A stretch of DNA of 64,000 nt from Puccinia triticina (GCF_026914185.1 NC_070565.1:6696001-6760000); one strand, 5' to 3'. Shown: positions 24,001 through 36,059, counted from the stretch's first letter. A program made the numbers and translations. The notes: generated by a model from the letters alone, not told the origin.

Positions 24001-24450
24001 GGAACCTATAACAGCGACGATGCTGTGTGAGTGACACGACGAACAGAGACAGCGGAGATGGTGGAGGCACACCTATAACAGCGACGATGCTGTGTGAGTG
24101 ACACGACGAACAGAGACAGCGGAGATGGTGGAGGCACACCTGGAGGACCGCGGAGTGAGAATGGAATGAGTTACAAGGATGATAATATGAGTAATGAGAT
24201 GAATGGAGAAAACAAAGCAGCGATACTAACCTATAACAGCGACGATGCTGTGTGAGTGACACGACGAACAGAGACAGCGGAGATGGTGGAGGCACACCTA
24301 AGGGACAATCAAGTGGAGTGTGGTGAGAAACAAGTGAGGAAAGACAATGAGAGGAATATATGAGGCATACCTGGAGGACCGCGGAGTGAGAATGGAATGA
24401 GTTACGAGGATGATAATATGAGTAATGAGATGAATGGAGAAAACAACGTG
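24001..24450. repeat. Compound tandem repeat, two unit types
   Basis: A 65-70-bp unit starting ACCTATAACAGCGACGATGC occurs three times (about 24004, 24069, 24229). A 72-bp unit starting GGAGGACCGCGGAGTGAG occurs twice (24142, 24371). The copies are nearly identical. The long minus-strand frame across them is repeat-derived. Confidence 0.75.
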
Positions 24451-24846
24451 GGGGCGGAAGTGTTTGAACTATATACATCTCTGCTGTATCATCATCTAAC
24501 CCTAACCTAGATGATCCAGGTCCGCAGCTCCGAGCTGTGCCTCAATATCATCGAAAGGGATACAACCTCTTGATGACCAGCTGACCGGTCATCAAAAGGG
24601 ATAAAAACTCTTGATGACCGGACAGCCGGCCATCAAAGAGGATAAAACCTCTTGATGACCGGTCAGCCGGCCATCAAAGGTGATACCCGGGTACCTAGGT
24701 ACCTGTGCCTGGCACCCGGGTACCTCCCCCTCTGCACCCAGGTACCTCCCAGGGCGGGTGCCGGGTGCGGGTGCGGGTGTGAGGAATTTGTAAAAAAACA
24801 GGGGGGTACCCGCACCCGGGTGCCATATGCCATCTCTATTAAATAG

Positions 24847-26272
24847 GTGTGGCTAATTTTTACTTAATCTTAGACTGAGTAGTACCCATGAGCTTGAATA
24901 CTGTACCCAAGGTAAGAGGGGGAGTATTGGGGTTGAGATGGTATGTGCCAAAAGTGCAACCGCTGCGCTGCAGAAAGTGCAGCGCAGCAGTTTTGGTGTC
25001 TGCTTTGCTGCGCTCAAAGTAGCGGCCCCACCCGCTGTGCTACTGCTTTTTGGGTTGGAGAAGAAGCAGGGACCCACTACTTTCAGCAGTAGCGCAGTAG
25101 TGGTCCTGCGGCACTACCGCTATTTGGGCTGGCCGCATACTGGTCCCCTGCCGTGCTGGGCTGAATGACTGATTTTTTCAGCAAAGTGCAGCGGTTACAC
25201 TGTTTTGGGCATGGAGCTCTAATAGAAGTAATTGCTTTCCTGCAGAAAGTGCAGCGCTGCGCTTTTGGTGGCCGCTGCGCTGCGCTGAAATTAGCCCCAC
25301 CCATTGCACTACCACTTTTTGGGTTGGATAAAAAGTGGTGACCGGCTACTTTCAGCAGTAGCAGATAAGGTCCAGGAGCAGGAAAAAGGTCAGAAAAATT
25401 CCCTCAAAGGTGTTTTCACCCATCCCCAATCACACATGGAACACCTGTTTGACACTTCTCTCCCAAAGGGCCGGCACTGAAGTTGGCACATACTGGTCAT
25501 CAAGTGTGAGCCAGTAAACACACTCAGAACGGGTCATCAGCTCAATGGCCTGTGGGGTCTGTACTGGCCTTAGAGTAACACAACATTGAACACTTCATGG
25601 CTGGTTGGGTCTGGACTTGCCCAAGATTCTCCATGTTGGCAACTCCTGAGTGCAAGATCAGGAGTTTTTTTTTCAATTTGGGGGAATTCAAACTTATAGA
25701 GCCCCCATGTTTTTGGAAGTGAAAAATTTCCTTGAAATTGGACCTGCACAAGGTCCGGGAAAGGCAAATTTCAATTTTAAAACTCCCTTATGTACAGTCA
25801 CTTGACAGATATTTCTGAACCCCCAAAAGCTCCTTCCATAAGCCCATCCAACAGACTTGAAGTCATGCGGATTGGACATGGGTGGGTAAAATGACTGTAG
25901 AATAATGAATACCACAAAATAAAAAGTATTTGGAAAATCAAGAAATTTATAAATTTTATTTCATTAAATGATCACAGTTTTGGAAAATATTTAATAGCCC
26001 GGTTCACGTTGGGCTTTGACTAGCAAGATTTTAATTTATTTTTTCTTTTAAGACAAGCAATAATTGTGAGCCAACAGATCAAGCACAAAAAGCAAGGCAA
26101 ACAAATATCCACCTGAAAAACTCATGATTAGAACCAAGTAATTGAATCAATTACTTCAAGCACACCTTTTAGACAAGCAATACTTGTAGTCTTGTGACTT
26201 GAGCCAAAAAATCTTGGACTACAAAAAGCAAGAAAAACAAAGATCCAAACTAAGAAAAAAACTGCAAGTGAG
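24847..26272. other. Intergenic with degraded MITEs
   Basis: 24948-25210 has inverted ends like CCAAAAGTGCAACCGCTGC and an interior of GCAGCGCAGC words; the flanks GTATGTG/GCATGGA agree at 5 of 7. A partial second copy lies at about 25245-25370. 25790-26000 resembles the Helitron-end palindrome arm at 48608-49673. No gene is seen. Confidence 0.45.
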
Positions 26273-26744
26273 CAACACTGGGTTGCTACGCTACGCTACG
26301 CTATTTCAGCGCTACGCGTTAGCGTAGCGGCAAAAAGCGCCCATCTATTTTGCATAGCGTTAGCGCGCTGTTAGCGCCGCTACGCTGCGCTAATTTTCAG
26401 CGGCGCTAACAGCGCGCCAAATCTTTGTTAGCGTTAGCGCGCCGCTACAGTCGCTACGCTGCGCTGCGCTACAGCGCTTTTAGTGGAAAAAAAGCCCTTT
26501 TTTCCCGCTAAAGGCGCTGTAGCGCAGCGTAGCGCGCGCTCTTTTGCGCCCTGCATTCGTAGCGTTAGCGCAATTGCGCGCATCTGCGCTAACGCTGCGC
26601 TATCAGCTAAAATAGCTGCGCACCGCGTGCGCGTAGCGTTAGCGCATATGCGTGCAATTGCGCTAACGCTACGCTAAAAAATAGCGCATTTGCGCTGCGC
26701 TACGCTACGCTAACCGCTATGGTTAGCGTAGCAACCCAGTGTTG
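26273..26744. mobile_element. MITE with GCTACGC/TTAGCG satellite interior, 472 bp
   Basis: The inverted ends CAACACTGGGTTGCTACGCT are exact. A 7-bp direct repeat, AAGTGAG, flanks it (26266-26272, 26745-26751). The interior consists almost wholly of permutations of GCTACGCTA, GCGTTAGC and GCGCTAAC, giving very many nested hairpins. No protein is encoded. Confidence 0.75.
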
Positions 26745-26942
26745 AAGTGAGGAAAAAGATGTGATGATAGAAAGTGAAAGACAAACCTGATACACAAGAT
26801 ATCATTGATCAGTATGATGATGAGAATCAAGTTGTTGAATGAAGAGAAAAAGTTAAAATGGTACAAGGTTTCCTACAGGCTTGAATTAATGTAGCTAAAA
26901 TTAACTAGGACCCAATGTGGCCAGCTGGGTGGGCCATGACAC

Positions 26943-27189
26943 CAACAGTGCAAAGAATGCAATACATGTATTGTATAGGCATATATATTGCATTGTACAC
27001 CCAATGCAATACAATACATTCCACAAAAAATGCATTGACCATCCCAATCCGCAAGATATTACATTTGGGGAGGGCAATAAATTATGCAATAAATATGTTG
27101 TATTGTATTGGATAAAAAATTTATATGCTATGCAAAAAATACCATACATGCCATAAAGAAATACATGTATTGTATTTGTTGCACCGTTG
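26943..27189. mobile_element. MITE with ATGCAATACAT interior, 247 bp
   Basis: The inverted ends are CAACAGTGCAA and CAACGGTGCAA, followed by CAATACATGTATT. The flanking 7-bp direct repeat is ATGACAC (26936-26942, 27190-27196). The interior is a short-word repeat (GCAATACA), like its neighbour 200 bp away. Confidence 0.7.
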
Positions 27190-27524
27190 ATGACACTCAG
27201 CTGACCCAACTTTCATGCCAACACAATTTGTTGGCAGTGTTTGAATCCCTGGTTTTAACCTGCCTCCTCAGTCAAATTTGTGGCAGGAGCAAACTTAACA
27301 CAAGTCTGCTGCTGCAGGGGGCGCCAGCCAGCAAAGCGTAGCTGGTTTGTTTGTGAAGCAAAGTCCCCACAGGGGAGACTTCTGCCTTAGGACGGCAAAC
27401 TGGGTTGATGAAGTTCCACCCTTTTGGTGGCAGAAAACTCCACCTTGCAGTCACACAGTTTTCTCAAAACTTTGAGGATGTTTGCTCAGGGTTTTTGAAA
27501 GAGCTGTATCTTCCTGTTCATCTA

Positions 27525-27681
27525 TGGTATTCAAAATTGCATAAGATTTTTTTACATGAAATCATAAACTGCAATTTTGGCTGGGAGATGTCACTTAAAG
27601 TTTTATGCACGCTGACATCTCCCAGCCAAAATTGATTTTATGATTTTATGCAAATAGTGAAATATGCAATTTTGAATACCA
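27525..27681. mobile_element. 157-bp foldback element, TA-flanked
   Basis: The two arms, each about 70 bp, begin TGGTATTCAAAATTGCATA. The innermost stem is TTGGCTGGGAGATGTCA around a 19-bp loop. TA dinucleotides flank both ends, suggesting a Tc1/mariner-type MITE. Confidence 0.6.
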
Positions 27682-27683
27682 TA

Positions 27684-29843
27684 ATCCAAGTGGATCCAAC
27701 CCAAACTCAGAGTGAGTACATGACCTTCTGATTTTATACAGATCTTCTAATATCTAATTCTGAACCTTTTTATGCTCAAAAGAGCGGTTTGAGCAACCTG
27801 TGCATGCCAAAAACAAGTCCTCAAACAGAAAATTCATACTTTCCAAATATCATTATGAAAGTAATGAGGAGTGGTAAAAAAACTGAAGAACATCAAAAGA
27901 AAGACAAGAAGCAGGCCTTTACGGCCAAGAAAAGTAAATAAGTCAATAAAAGCAACAAAGCGGTTACAGGAGGATGAAGTCAAAAAAACAGGTTTTTGGC
28001 TCAAATCCAAAAACTCATCACGTGCTCACATCAAAATAATACATAGGCCTCCACTGGTATGGACAGCTCCCCTGATTTCTCTGGCTCCCCATCTGTGCAG
28101 GCCTAGTCAAGCTTGTGGCAGGCAGGCAGGTCAAACCAGACTGCTTTTTGACCTCACAGCCAGGCCAACGCAAACTTAACTAAGTCCTGCCTGAGGCTTT
28201 GCAGGAGGGACTTATGCCCTATCAGGAATTCCTGTGTGAGACTTTTGGATATATTTCCCTGGATTTCATTATATTTGTCATCACTCACGCAACTCTCACT
28301 CTGAAATCTTGAGACCAATTTTTCCTGAAGCACTTCCACATTCCCCAAATTTTGATTTCTTTTGAATCATTTACATTGCTACTCAAAATTTGTGATGAAA
28401 ATATTTGGAAAATTTGCAATCAAATTAAAATAACTCCAGCATACCACTGGGATCAATAGGCCCAGACACATTTGTTACAGAGCACCAAATTTTAAGATAG
28501 TGTATCATATTCTTACAGAGTTGTATGCTTCTACTCCATACACCCACAAGCTGGCCCATATCATGTACCATCTTATGTATTCCAGTCCCTGTCTCAGTTT
28601 TTTTCTCTTTCACTTTACTGAATGATCATTATACATTGACTCAATGCTCCTGGACTATGTCCTTGACATCTTGTCATCTCTCACTTAGTCTTCATGTCAC
28701 CCAAGTTCCCCTCAACACCAAAGCCTCACCCATTCTGAGAACTGATTGAGGCAGAGAGAAACTGAAAAAAGAAGGGTGCACATGCTCATATCACATTGTA
28801 TCACATCTGGCAAACACACACCGTCACCGGTTTGGTTGTTTTGTGATCCGCTCCGAACCTGGGAAATCATGTTTTGCAAAGTTTTCAAAAAATAAAATTA
28901 GCATGAAGACCAGGAGGCAATGGTCCCAAATTGTATCAGTAGAAAGACAAGATGTAGGCCTATTATATGTAGATATTTTTGAATTGGTAGCAAATCATCT
29001 AGGTTCAGTTCTGGGCACTCAAAGTTGAGTACCACCAAAACTCAAAATATTGCTCCAAGAATTCCTGATACGGTGCAAGTCCCTCCGGCAAAGCCTCAGG
29101 CAGGGGAGGGACTGGTTATATAAGTTCGGGGCCAACACAAATCTGAATTTAGATTTGAGCGGTGGTGTAGCATAATCTATCCCCAACTGCCCGCGCGTGG
29201 TCAATCTGAGAGCGCGGAGTGCGGGGTGTGGCTTAAATAATCTGCCGCATACAGCCAGCCCTGAAGTGAGACCCTGTGTACGTTCTCTCCCCAGAGACGA
29301 CCACGCAGACCTACGCAGACACTCGAAGCACAACACACTCACCCCAACAAGGATATCAGGACGAGAGGAGACCTGTTACATACGGATCAAACCACCAGCG
29401 TGAACACCTCGATCAATCGCCGTCTCAGCCCAGCTCTCCAATCTCGATCATCTCAACTTTCATGTGTTTGTTGTTCATGTTTTTCTTTTGTGACATTATG
29501 TGTATGGACTGATGAAGTGACGTGGTCCTCCGTTTGCCGATTGACAGGATTCGTATCGTATTTTCACCAGGTGCTCAAGATACAGCGTACACCGACTCCC
29601 ACCAATTTCCTCCCAAAGCCATCACCTCCAACAGCATTACTACCCTCCTCATCCGTGCGTGTTTCGAGTAGAGGTTTTCGACCCGGAATCGACCACGTTT
29701 GACTGCAAACTTCTAGCAAGCAGCGAAATATTACGTCGGATTGTTGCCTCGTGGACCCCGTGGATGTGCCTACAACTATCAAATGCCAGACCCAACCAAT
29801 CGCTCCTCAAGCCAACCAATCAACAACGTGAAAACTTCTGAAC
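27684..29843. other. Intergenic and promoter region before the LCB3-like gene
   Basis: Two diverged copies of the dispersed AAGTCCCTCC repeat lie at 28150-28230 and 29050-29140. Composition becomes more gene-like (less AT-rich) from about 29150. No exon could be supported before 29844. Confidence 0.4.
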
Positions 29844-31757
29844 ATGGTGGCCCACTTGGCCCCCCGGGAGAGCTGGCTTCGACAATCATCAATGTCCGTA
29901 CCATCCGTGTACTCACCATCTCGAGTTTTTTTGTGGCTGATCATTTTGGTTCTTTTTTCTTGCTTATTGATGGTCGATTTCTCCTTTTCTGTTTTTTTTT
30001 TCCAGGAAAAATTAGCTACTGGTGATCAATTGAAACGGACAGATTCGTCTAAAGACGGCCTCAACCAATCACACTCGTCAGTTGAGCCGCGTACCTATTC
30101 ATTTTTTTTTTGAGTGCATCATTTTTGGCATCATTCGACATCATTGCGACTCATCTAAATTAACAACCCACTCAGTCCACTCAGCCCATCCCCCGGCAAT
30201 CGCTCTTCTTCAGTAGCATCATCCACCAAGCTCCGCAGCCAACCCGCCCATGTCAGTAGTCCACCGAGCTCATCGGGCCCAGTCGGCCTCCAGCCAGATC
30301 ACGTCTACCGTTCTCAGTTGTCACCCTGGCGGTTCAAGATCCGGTCGGCGTTGTTAGTGACACTGAACAAGGAGATGACGATTCTAGAGTCGATCCAGCG
30401 TAGCTACCGCTCCGGCCCGCTCGATCGACTGATGGTCCATTCCTCGTGGCTCGGCTCTCACCAGTTCTTCATCCTCGCCTTACCCCTGATCTTCTGGCTC
30501 GGCGACCACCACTTCGGACGCTCCCAAGTATATATCCTCGGCATGTCCGTCTACTTCACCGGGATCCTCAAGGATCTGTTCTGTATTCCTCGCCCCTATT
30601 CGCCCCCGATCCAAAGACTCGCTATCAGCAATCACGCTTCCGAATACGGATTCCCGTCCAGTCATTCTGCCATTTCTGCATCCACGTTTCTCATGGGACT
30701 CCAATACGCCCTTCATGTCCAGTCGATCGTCCAGCAGTTGGCTCTCTTTCTTGGCCTGATCCTCTATGGATTCTTGTTGGTCTTTGGGAGGGTATACTGC
30801 GGGATGCATTCGATCCAGGATGTGGCCTGCGGCTGGACGATCGGCGTTTTCGCATGGACGATCCATCGAGTCTTTGGTGAAGTTGTCGAACGATGGGCGA
30901 CGAGCACGCAAGCATCAGTCCCCCTCGTTTTGATTGTCTGCGGTCTGATCCTCACGGCTGCCCATCCACAACCGGTAGACGATTGTCCCTGTTTTGAGGA
31001 CAGCACGGCCTTCGTTGCTGTCTCGGTGGGAGTGATGATCGGACACCGGATCGCCAACGATCTCATCCTCCATCAGATGAAAGACCCAGCCCTATCCGGA
31101 TTACGCTTCCCCCAAGCGTTGATCAAGTTGTTCTTGGGCTTGGCGGTCATCTTCGGCTGGCGGTTCCTGATGAAGGAGCTCCTCTCCCGTCTTCTCCCGC
31201 CGCTCTTCAGACTGTTTGCGCCGCTTCTCGAGCTCCCTCGGAAGCATTATGCGCCGACGAAGGACTATGGCCGGTACCGAGATGAGCTCCGAGAGCGGGG
31301 TCGACGGACGGGCCTGAGTGCCAGACTGATCCCCTCCGTCGTCGACCTGCCCAACATGACGCGCACGCTCAGGAACAGGTTCGCGCCTGAATCTCCTCCG
31401 GCCGATTCGCCCGTCGCCCATCCCGCCCAAGCCCTCCATCCTGCCCTCCACAACCGCACGCCCAACGCCATCGAAATCGACCCCCTGGTCGACGCTCAGA
31501 AGCCCTCTACCCTTGACTCCAAACTGCCTCCAGCCCCGCCCTCCAAACATTACGATGTCGATGTCCTGATGAGATTGATCGTTTATGTTGGGATCGGAAT
31601 GCTGTCTAGGTCAGCATCGATCCATTCCTAATGATTACTAATGCTGGAACTGATTTTCATTTTCTCTTTTGCTTTCGTCACTTCAATTCCTGCTTGGTTT
31701 CTATACAACAGTGGACTTTTACCCATCTTTTTCGACCGAATCGGACTGGATACATAG
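29844..31757 (+). CDS. LCB3: Sphingoid long-chain base-1-phosphate phosphatase, LCB3-like
   Basis: Four exons are inferred: 29844-29897, 30006-30090, 30214-31609 and 31712-31757, giving 526 aa with consistent phases. The enzyme removes phosphate from dihydrosphingosine/phytosphingosine 1-phosphate in the ER membrane. The PAP2 signature is complete: K166 with RP at about 173-174, PSSHS at about 194-198, and R239...H245...D249 in GRVYCGMHSIQD. Several hydrophobic segments fit a multi-span enzyme, and the segment beginning DHVYRSQLSPWRF matches the fungal family's N-terminal region. The last exon replaces a spurious read-through end by GLLPIFFDRIGLD, the usual fungal C-terminus. Exon 1 and its donor (29898) are the least certain; other in-phase donors are 29907 and 29925. 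Residues about 385-490 are a low-complexity Pro/His linker. Confidence 0.88.
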
Positions 31758-32115
31758 AGCTCTTTTTTTTTTTTTTTTTTTTGATTGATTGATGATAATG
31801 ACCATGGTAATGATTTACTTTGTTTTTGCATGCTCTTCTTGGGTTTCTAAGTAGTTGAGAATCAATCCGACCATTCCTTCCTTGCCCTATTTTGTCCCAA
31901 CTTGCTTACATAGGAATATTTCTCTCTTGTATTCTCGGGTGGGTGGCTTGTTAGACACATTTTGTTTCTATTTTTTTATTTTTTATTGGAGTGATACTCA
32001 TGATCACTAGTGCAGAATAAGGGGAGAGTAGGTATGTTAAGGGCAGCAGGGAGTCCGGGACTCTTCATTGGTAAATGAAATACGATGCAGCGGATTGGAA
32101 TAGGCAACAAACACA
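31758..32115. other. Intergenic between convergent genes
   Basis: 3' ends of the LCB3-like gene and of pcc1 face each other. T-rich tracts at 31766-31783 and 31970-31985 may belong to the polyadenylation regions. Nothing else was seen. Confidence 0.4.
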
Positions 32116-32556
32116 TTAGGGGGAGGGGGAGAAGGCAGCCATGGTCTCGATGACGAGCTCGAGGTCGTTGAGAAGATGGTCGATGGAGACACGTGCCTGT
32201 CGGAGTGTTAGTGCAGCAATAGTGATTTGGATGAAGGTGGTTGTGGGCGGGTGCTGGGCGGTTGCAGGTGCTGGTGGATGGGGTTTGATGGAGATCGAGC
32301 GACGGATGAAGTGGGGTGACTTGACCGGCTTGTCGGGCGCGATCGATTTGAGGATCATCTGAGCTTGATGCTCCGTCGGCACGGGCAGCTCGAGTGAACT
32401 GGATACATATTTATTTACGATATTGGTCAGTCTGCTGCTGATGATTGATCTCCGAGAAGCGAGGAGGGGCAGTACTGCTGAGGGCATCGCTACTCACAGG
32501 ACGTGCCAGTCTGGCGGGATGGCCCCCAGCCCAGTCTGCTCAACCGACAATGACAT
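32116..32556 (-). CDS. PCC1: KEOPS/EKC complex subunit Pcc1, 113 aa
   Basis: Two exons, 32498-32556 and 32116-32398, are joined across a 99-bp intron (GTGAGT donor, TATCCAG acceptor). Pcc1 is the small dimerising subunit of the KEOPS complex, which makes N6-threonylcarbamoyladenosine at position 37 of ANN-decoding tRNAs and has been linked to telomere upkeep and transcription. The family's features are visible: a first strand LELPVPTEHQAQMILKSI, and the C-terminal helix RVSIDHLLNDLELVIETM that usually reads RVSVNSFLDxLxLVxETM. A His/Pro/Thr-rich insert (residues about 68-80) lengthens the middle loop. The length fits the family (about 90-120 aa). It is divergent to the Rds1-like gene, with a 746-bp shared upstream region. 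Confidence 0.87.
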
Positions 32557-33245
32557 GGCGGGGTCGGCTGAAGGGTGTTGCAGTCAAGGCCAACTAGGAA
32601 TGTGGTTGCGGGTGTTGTTGGCCCGGACGGAGGGTGGTCAATGTCCCGGGGCCAGTATCATTTTCTCGTCTTCTGTGCTGACGATCGGATGCTCTGATCA
32701 ACAGCAGGCAAGAAACATTTACAAAATTTTTAGGATCAAGCAATCCTATCAACCGAGCTCCTCTACCAACACCAAGCATGATTCCATCCCGGTCAACGCA
32801 CCGCCTCGTGACTCGTCCGAGAGTCGGAAGGGGTCAGATCCCGCAGCAGAGAGCCGGCGCAGTCGGACCAAAGCTCTACCCAGCTTCCTTGGCTGGCCCC
32901 TTTTTCCAGATGGGTGTGGGCGGTGGCCGTTCCTTCTACAATACAAAAAGAGTGATAGACAATGCCCGAAGCTATCTGGGGATCTCTGATAGTGGTCGCG
33001 GACTGAAATCGCTCTGACGATGATCGATGCGAGGATTTGGCTGGGCTGGAGGGTCGGCTGACTCTATCCAGATTGGGAATGGGCCTATCCGAGACAAGAT
33101 GGGGCATGGGGAAGCCTCAGGATGGCCGATGGCTGCTGCTGTGTGGGTTCTGGCCAGCAGGAGATCTGGGAGAGCCTCTTGGCCATCCACCATCGCCACT
33201 GCTGTACCACTCGAACAGCCCAATGGCCATGGCCGGCCGCCGTTT

Positions 33246-33252
33246 TATATAA
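33246..33252 (+). promoter_or_regulatory. TATA box of the Rds1-like gene
   Basis: TATATAA sits 51 bp before the ATG at 33303, a plausible core promoter with a very short 5' leader. Confidence 0.5.
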
Positions 33253-33302
33253 GACGACCGGACAGCCATCCATTCCCAACAGGCTGTCCCCATATTCCAA
33301 TA

Positions 33303-35332
33303 ATGCTGCTCCCCATCCTCATCCTCGTCGGCCTGCTCTGCCACCAATCATGCCAGAGACCACCCCCTTACACCCCCGCGCCCCAATCCAGCCACCTCTT
33401 CAACATCACCCAAGTCAGCCGTCTCCCTCTCGGCTCAAGAACAGTTAAGCTGACTCCCAATCCCACATCCAGCCTTCCTCGTACCTCCAATCCAAACTTC
33501 CGAGCTACCAAATCAAAGCCAGGTTCGACTTCCAATCGGTCAACCTGGCCTTGAACCAAGAATGGATCGAGCTCGATTTGTGAGTACATCCAGAATACAT
33601 TACCATCGATCTGTGCGCTGACCTCGAGGAGCACGCAGGTTCCGATACGGCCTGGCCAAGTTCTCGGCCAAGGAGTTCGAGCAGGCCGGCTTGAACGCCG
33701 AGGACCGGTACTTGATCCAGTTCATGGCTGACCAGGAAGTCTCCCATGCGACGGTGTGAGTATAACAACATAATTCACAAATCACAGACACCGTTGCTTA
33801 TCACTCTTTCATGCTCTGCCTCTTGTTTTAAGCTTGTCCAACATGCTCGGCCGTCAGTCCACACTCTGTGATTACGGCAATCCTACCTGATCATCTGACT
33901 GTCCTGCTTCACCGCCCAAACCATCATAGCCCGAGCCGCCAAACCGTGCCAGTATAAATACCCTTTCAAGACGGTCAAGGAGTTCCTTGATTTCTGTCAA
34001 AAGTTTGTATCCGGACTCCAAGCTCTTGCACGGATATAAAAGTTGACCTGACACAAACCATATCCTTGCTGGCGTTGCCGGATCTGCCGTGTTCTTTTCC
34101 AAACACAAAAAAAATGTGGTCCTTCCAGATTGACAAGGTGGGGAGAATCCGGGGTCTATGGATTCTTGTCTTTCTTGCAAAACCCGAACTCGGCCCAGAT
34201 CTTATTGCAGTCGATCGTGACCGAGGCGCGACAACAGATGGTATGCAGGATAAAGATCCCCATGATACTAGAAAGTCTTAGAAGGAAAAAAAAAAAATCC
34301 CGATCGAGCTGAGCAATCTTCATCCGGTATCATCGTATGACTAGATCTTTAGACAGTTTGAAGGCCTCTTCCCCATGCCAATCTACCACGTGGCTGGCAT
34401 CCCGCAGAGCTGGGCATGGTGAGCAAGCCTATTATAAATAACTTGGTTTTCCAAAGAAGAGCAAAAAGATACGGTAGCTCTAACGAGCGAGGCTGTGGAC
34501 CGGCGCGCCGAGCAGGACGCTACTCCACCCGTATCTAGTCAGCTGTCCACGGACGAACCCGTACATCGAGTTCGACATATTTCCCCGCCTCGAGATCCTC
34601 AACAACCCAGACCCCTTCCAGATCGACCCCCGCCCGCCGGCAATCACCCATAACCGCACATCCCTCTCCCTCCCCGGCCGCCAGGTCAGGTTCAGATTCG
34701 AGAAGCCCGGTAAGGTCGTCGGTCCCAACGGCGATTACAAGACCCTCACTCACTCTAAATCGGCTCGCCCTAAGGTCCGTCATTCTGTCCACTTCTCCGT
34801 CTGATATCTCCTTAATCTAATCATCCCACTAAGCATATATTATGATTTCTGCAGTTTGCAGCTTGGACTTCTCGTGAGTGATTAGAAAAAAAACAAACAA
34901 ACAGCGTATCAAATTTACCCTGGTGTTTCACTGACCTGGTGACCCCGACCCGAAGAATACAATGTGACGTATTCAAAGCTGGAGCAGGTAGATGAGGACT
35001 CCGCGACGACCGTGCAGCCTTACGGCGTGCTTTTCCCCGGCCAGGTAGACTACCCGGTGATCAACGGCACCGTCTTCGTCCTCCTCACCGATGTGCGTGT
35101 CTCTCTTCATTTAGCTCATGATCTGTTTCCTAAATTATCTTTGGGGCTTCCTTGTGCTTACCTTTCTTCGAACGCACGCAGACTGATCTGCACGTCACGC
35201 CGTCGAATATCACCGCGCTCAATAAACATATCGTTGCTGGTCAGTCTGCTTTTCAAATACGTCTTCCATATAAACAGCTCATCGGAATCTTTGTCTGTTT
35301 TCTAAGGGCCGGCGATGTATCAGGTTGATTAG
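33303..35332 (+). CDS. Secreted Rds1-like ferritin-fold protein, 370 aa
   Basis: Twelve exons: 33303-33413, 33473-33579, 33639-33755, 33833-33852, 33930-34002, 34129-34240, 34345-34418, 34516-34774, 34855-34873, 34956-35092, 35182-35239, 35307-35332. All phases agree and the total is 371 codons. An N-terminal signal peptide is evident (MLLPILILVGLLCHQSC). The body matches the ferritin-like family that includes the stress-response protein Rds1 and plant desiccation-related proteins: helix FDFQSVNLALNQEWIELDLF, the DQEVSHATVL helix, the RWGESGVYGFL and TEARQQMIFRQFEG segments. Metal ligands expected of ferritins (Glu, ExxH) appear as E in NQEWIE and EVSH. Its biochemical role is unknown; family members respond to starvation and stress. 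Two very small exons (20 and 19 nt) and the 59-bp first intron are the parts to confirm with RNA. Confidence 0.88.
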
Positions 35333-36059
35333 AACATTTGATGCTCCGCCACACACACGACCTTCGATGATACCTCTGTTTTTTGAAAAATAATGATAAT
35401 CAAAAGTCACAATAAAATTTCTGTCATAATCAAGTCAATTGATCCATTCTCTCTGGGTACAAAAGCTGTTTTGATCTAATTAGCGTGAAGATGTACAATC
35501 ACAATCTTCATTATCACTTTCGTCAATCCAAGTGATTCATTTTCTTACCGCTTAAGAACCAGTTCACGCCGATTAATGAGGCAGAAAGTTGTGCTGTAAA
35601 AAACAAGAAAGGAACAGATGAGAAAGTTCACATAATTCAACAGACAGAACTGATGAAGACAGATTGTGGAGCCCTTGAAGAACATTTGTGGAACATTGTA
35701 GCCATGAATCAATCAAGGTGTTTTTTGGGGGACACGTAAGGTGTTTTCTGAAACAAAGCAAGTCAAGGGCAATTCAAGAGAAGTCCGTTTGAAATTTTTG
35801 GCATATAGCACTTTTGCGAAGTGAACCAATCATAGGTTCTCTTTGGATTTGAAGAGTTGTTACATTCTTGAGAGTAGAAGTTTGCATTGAGAGAAGAGAG
35901 ACAGAGAATTAAACAGATAGGAAAGAAGAGAGACAGATAGAAAGACATAAATATCGCAAGAAATTATGATGTGATACCGAGTATATTATGGAGAGAATTA
36001 GGTGTTTTGTGTGGGGGGCATGATAAGGTTCGTAAACCTTTAACTACGAAGCGCGGGGA
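35333..36059. other. Intergenic between convergent genes
   Basis: AT-rich sequence with a GAGAGACAGA purine tract at 35895-35945. No coding or structured element was recognised. Confidence 0.4.

Larger units (their letters stand above)
23298..24838. mobile_element. hAT-type non-autonomous element, 1541 bp
   Basis: The terminal inverted repeats TAGAGATGGCAAACGG / TAGAGATGGCATATGG are flanked by a perfect 8-bp duplication TTAAATAG (23290-23297, 24839-24846). The subterminal regions are crowded with GGTACCCG words. Inside are GATGACCGG hairpins (23820-23970, 24548-24690), a TATA box inside a GGCCACTATATAAAGTGGCC palindrome (23668-23690) and a compound tandem repeat. No transposase is encoded. 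It is a composite built of other repeats with clean hAT ends. Confidence 0.8.

Noticed and set aside
23972..24478. Minus-strand 168-codon frame with internal repeats
   Set aside because: It reads straight across the compound tandem repeat inside the hAT-type element, with no conserved motif.
30480..31550. Antisense frames over the LCB3-like gene
   Set aside because: Shadows of a GC-richer coding exon; the sense strand carries the complete PAP2 motifs.
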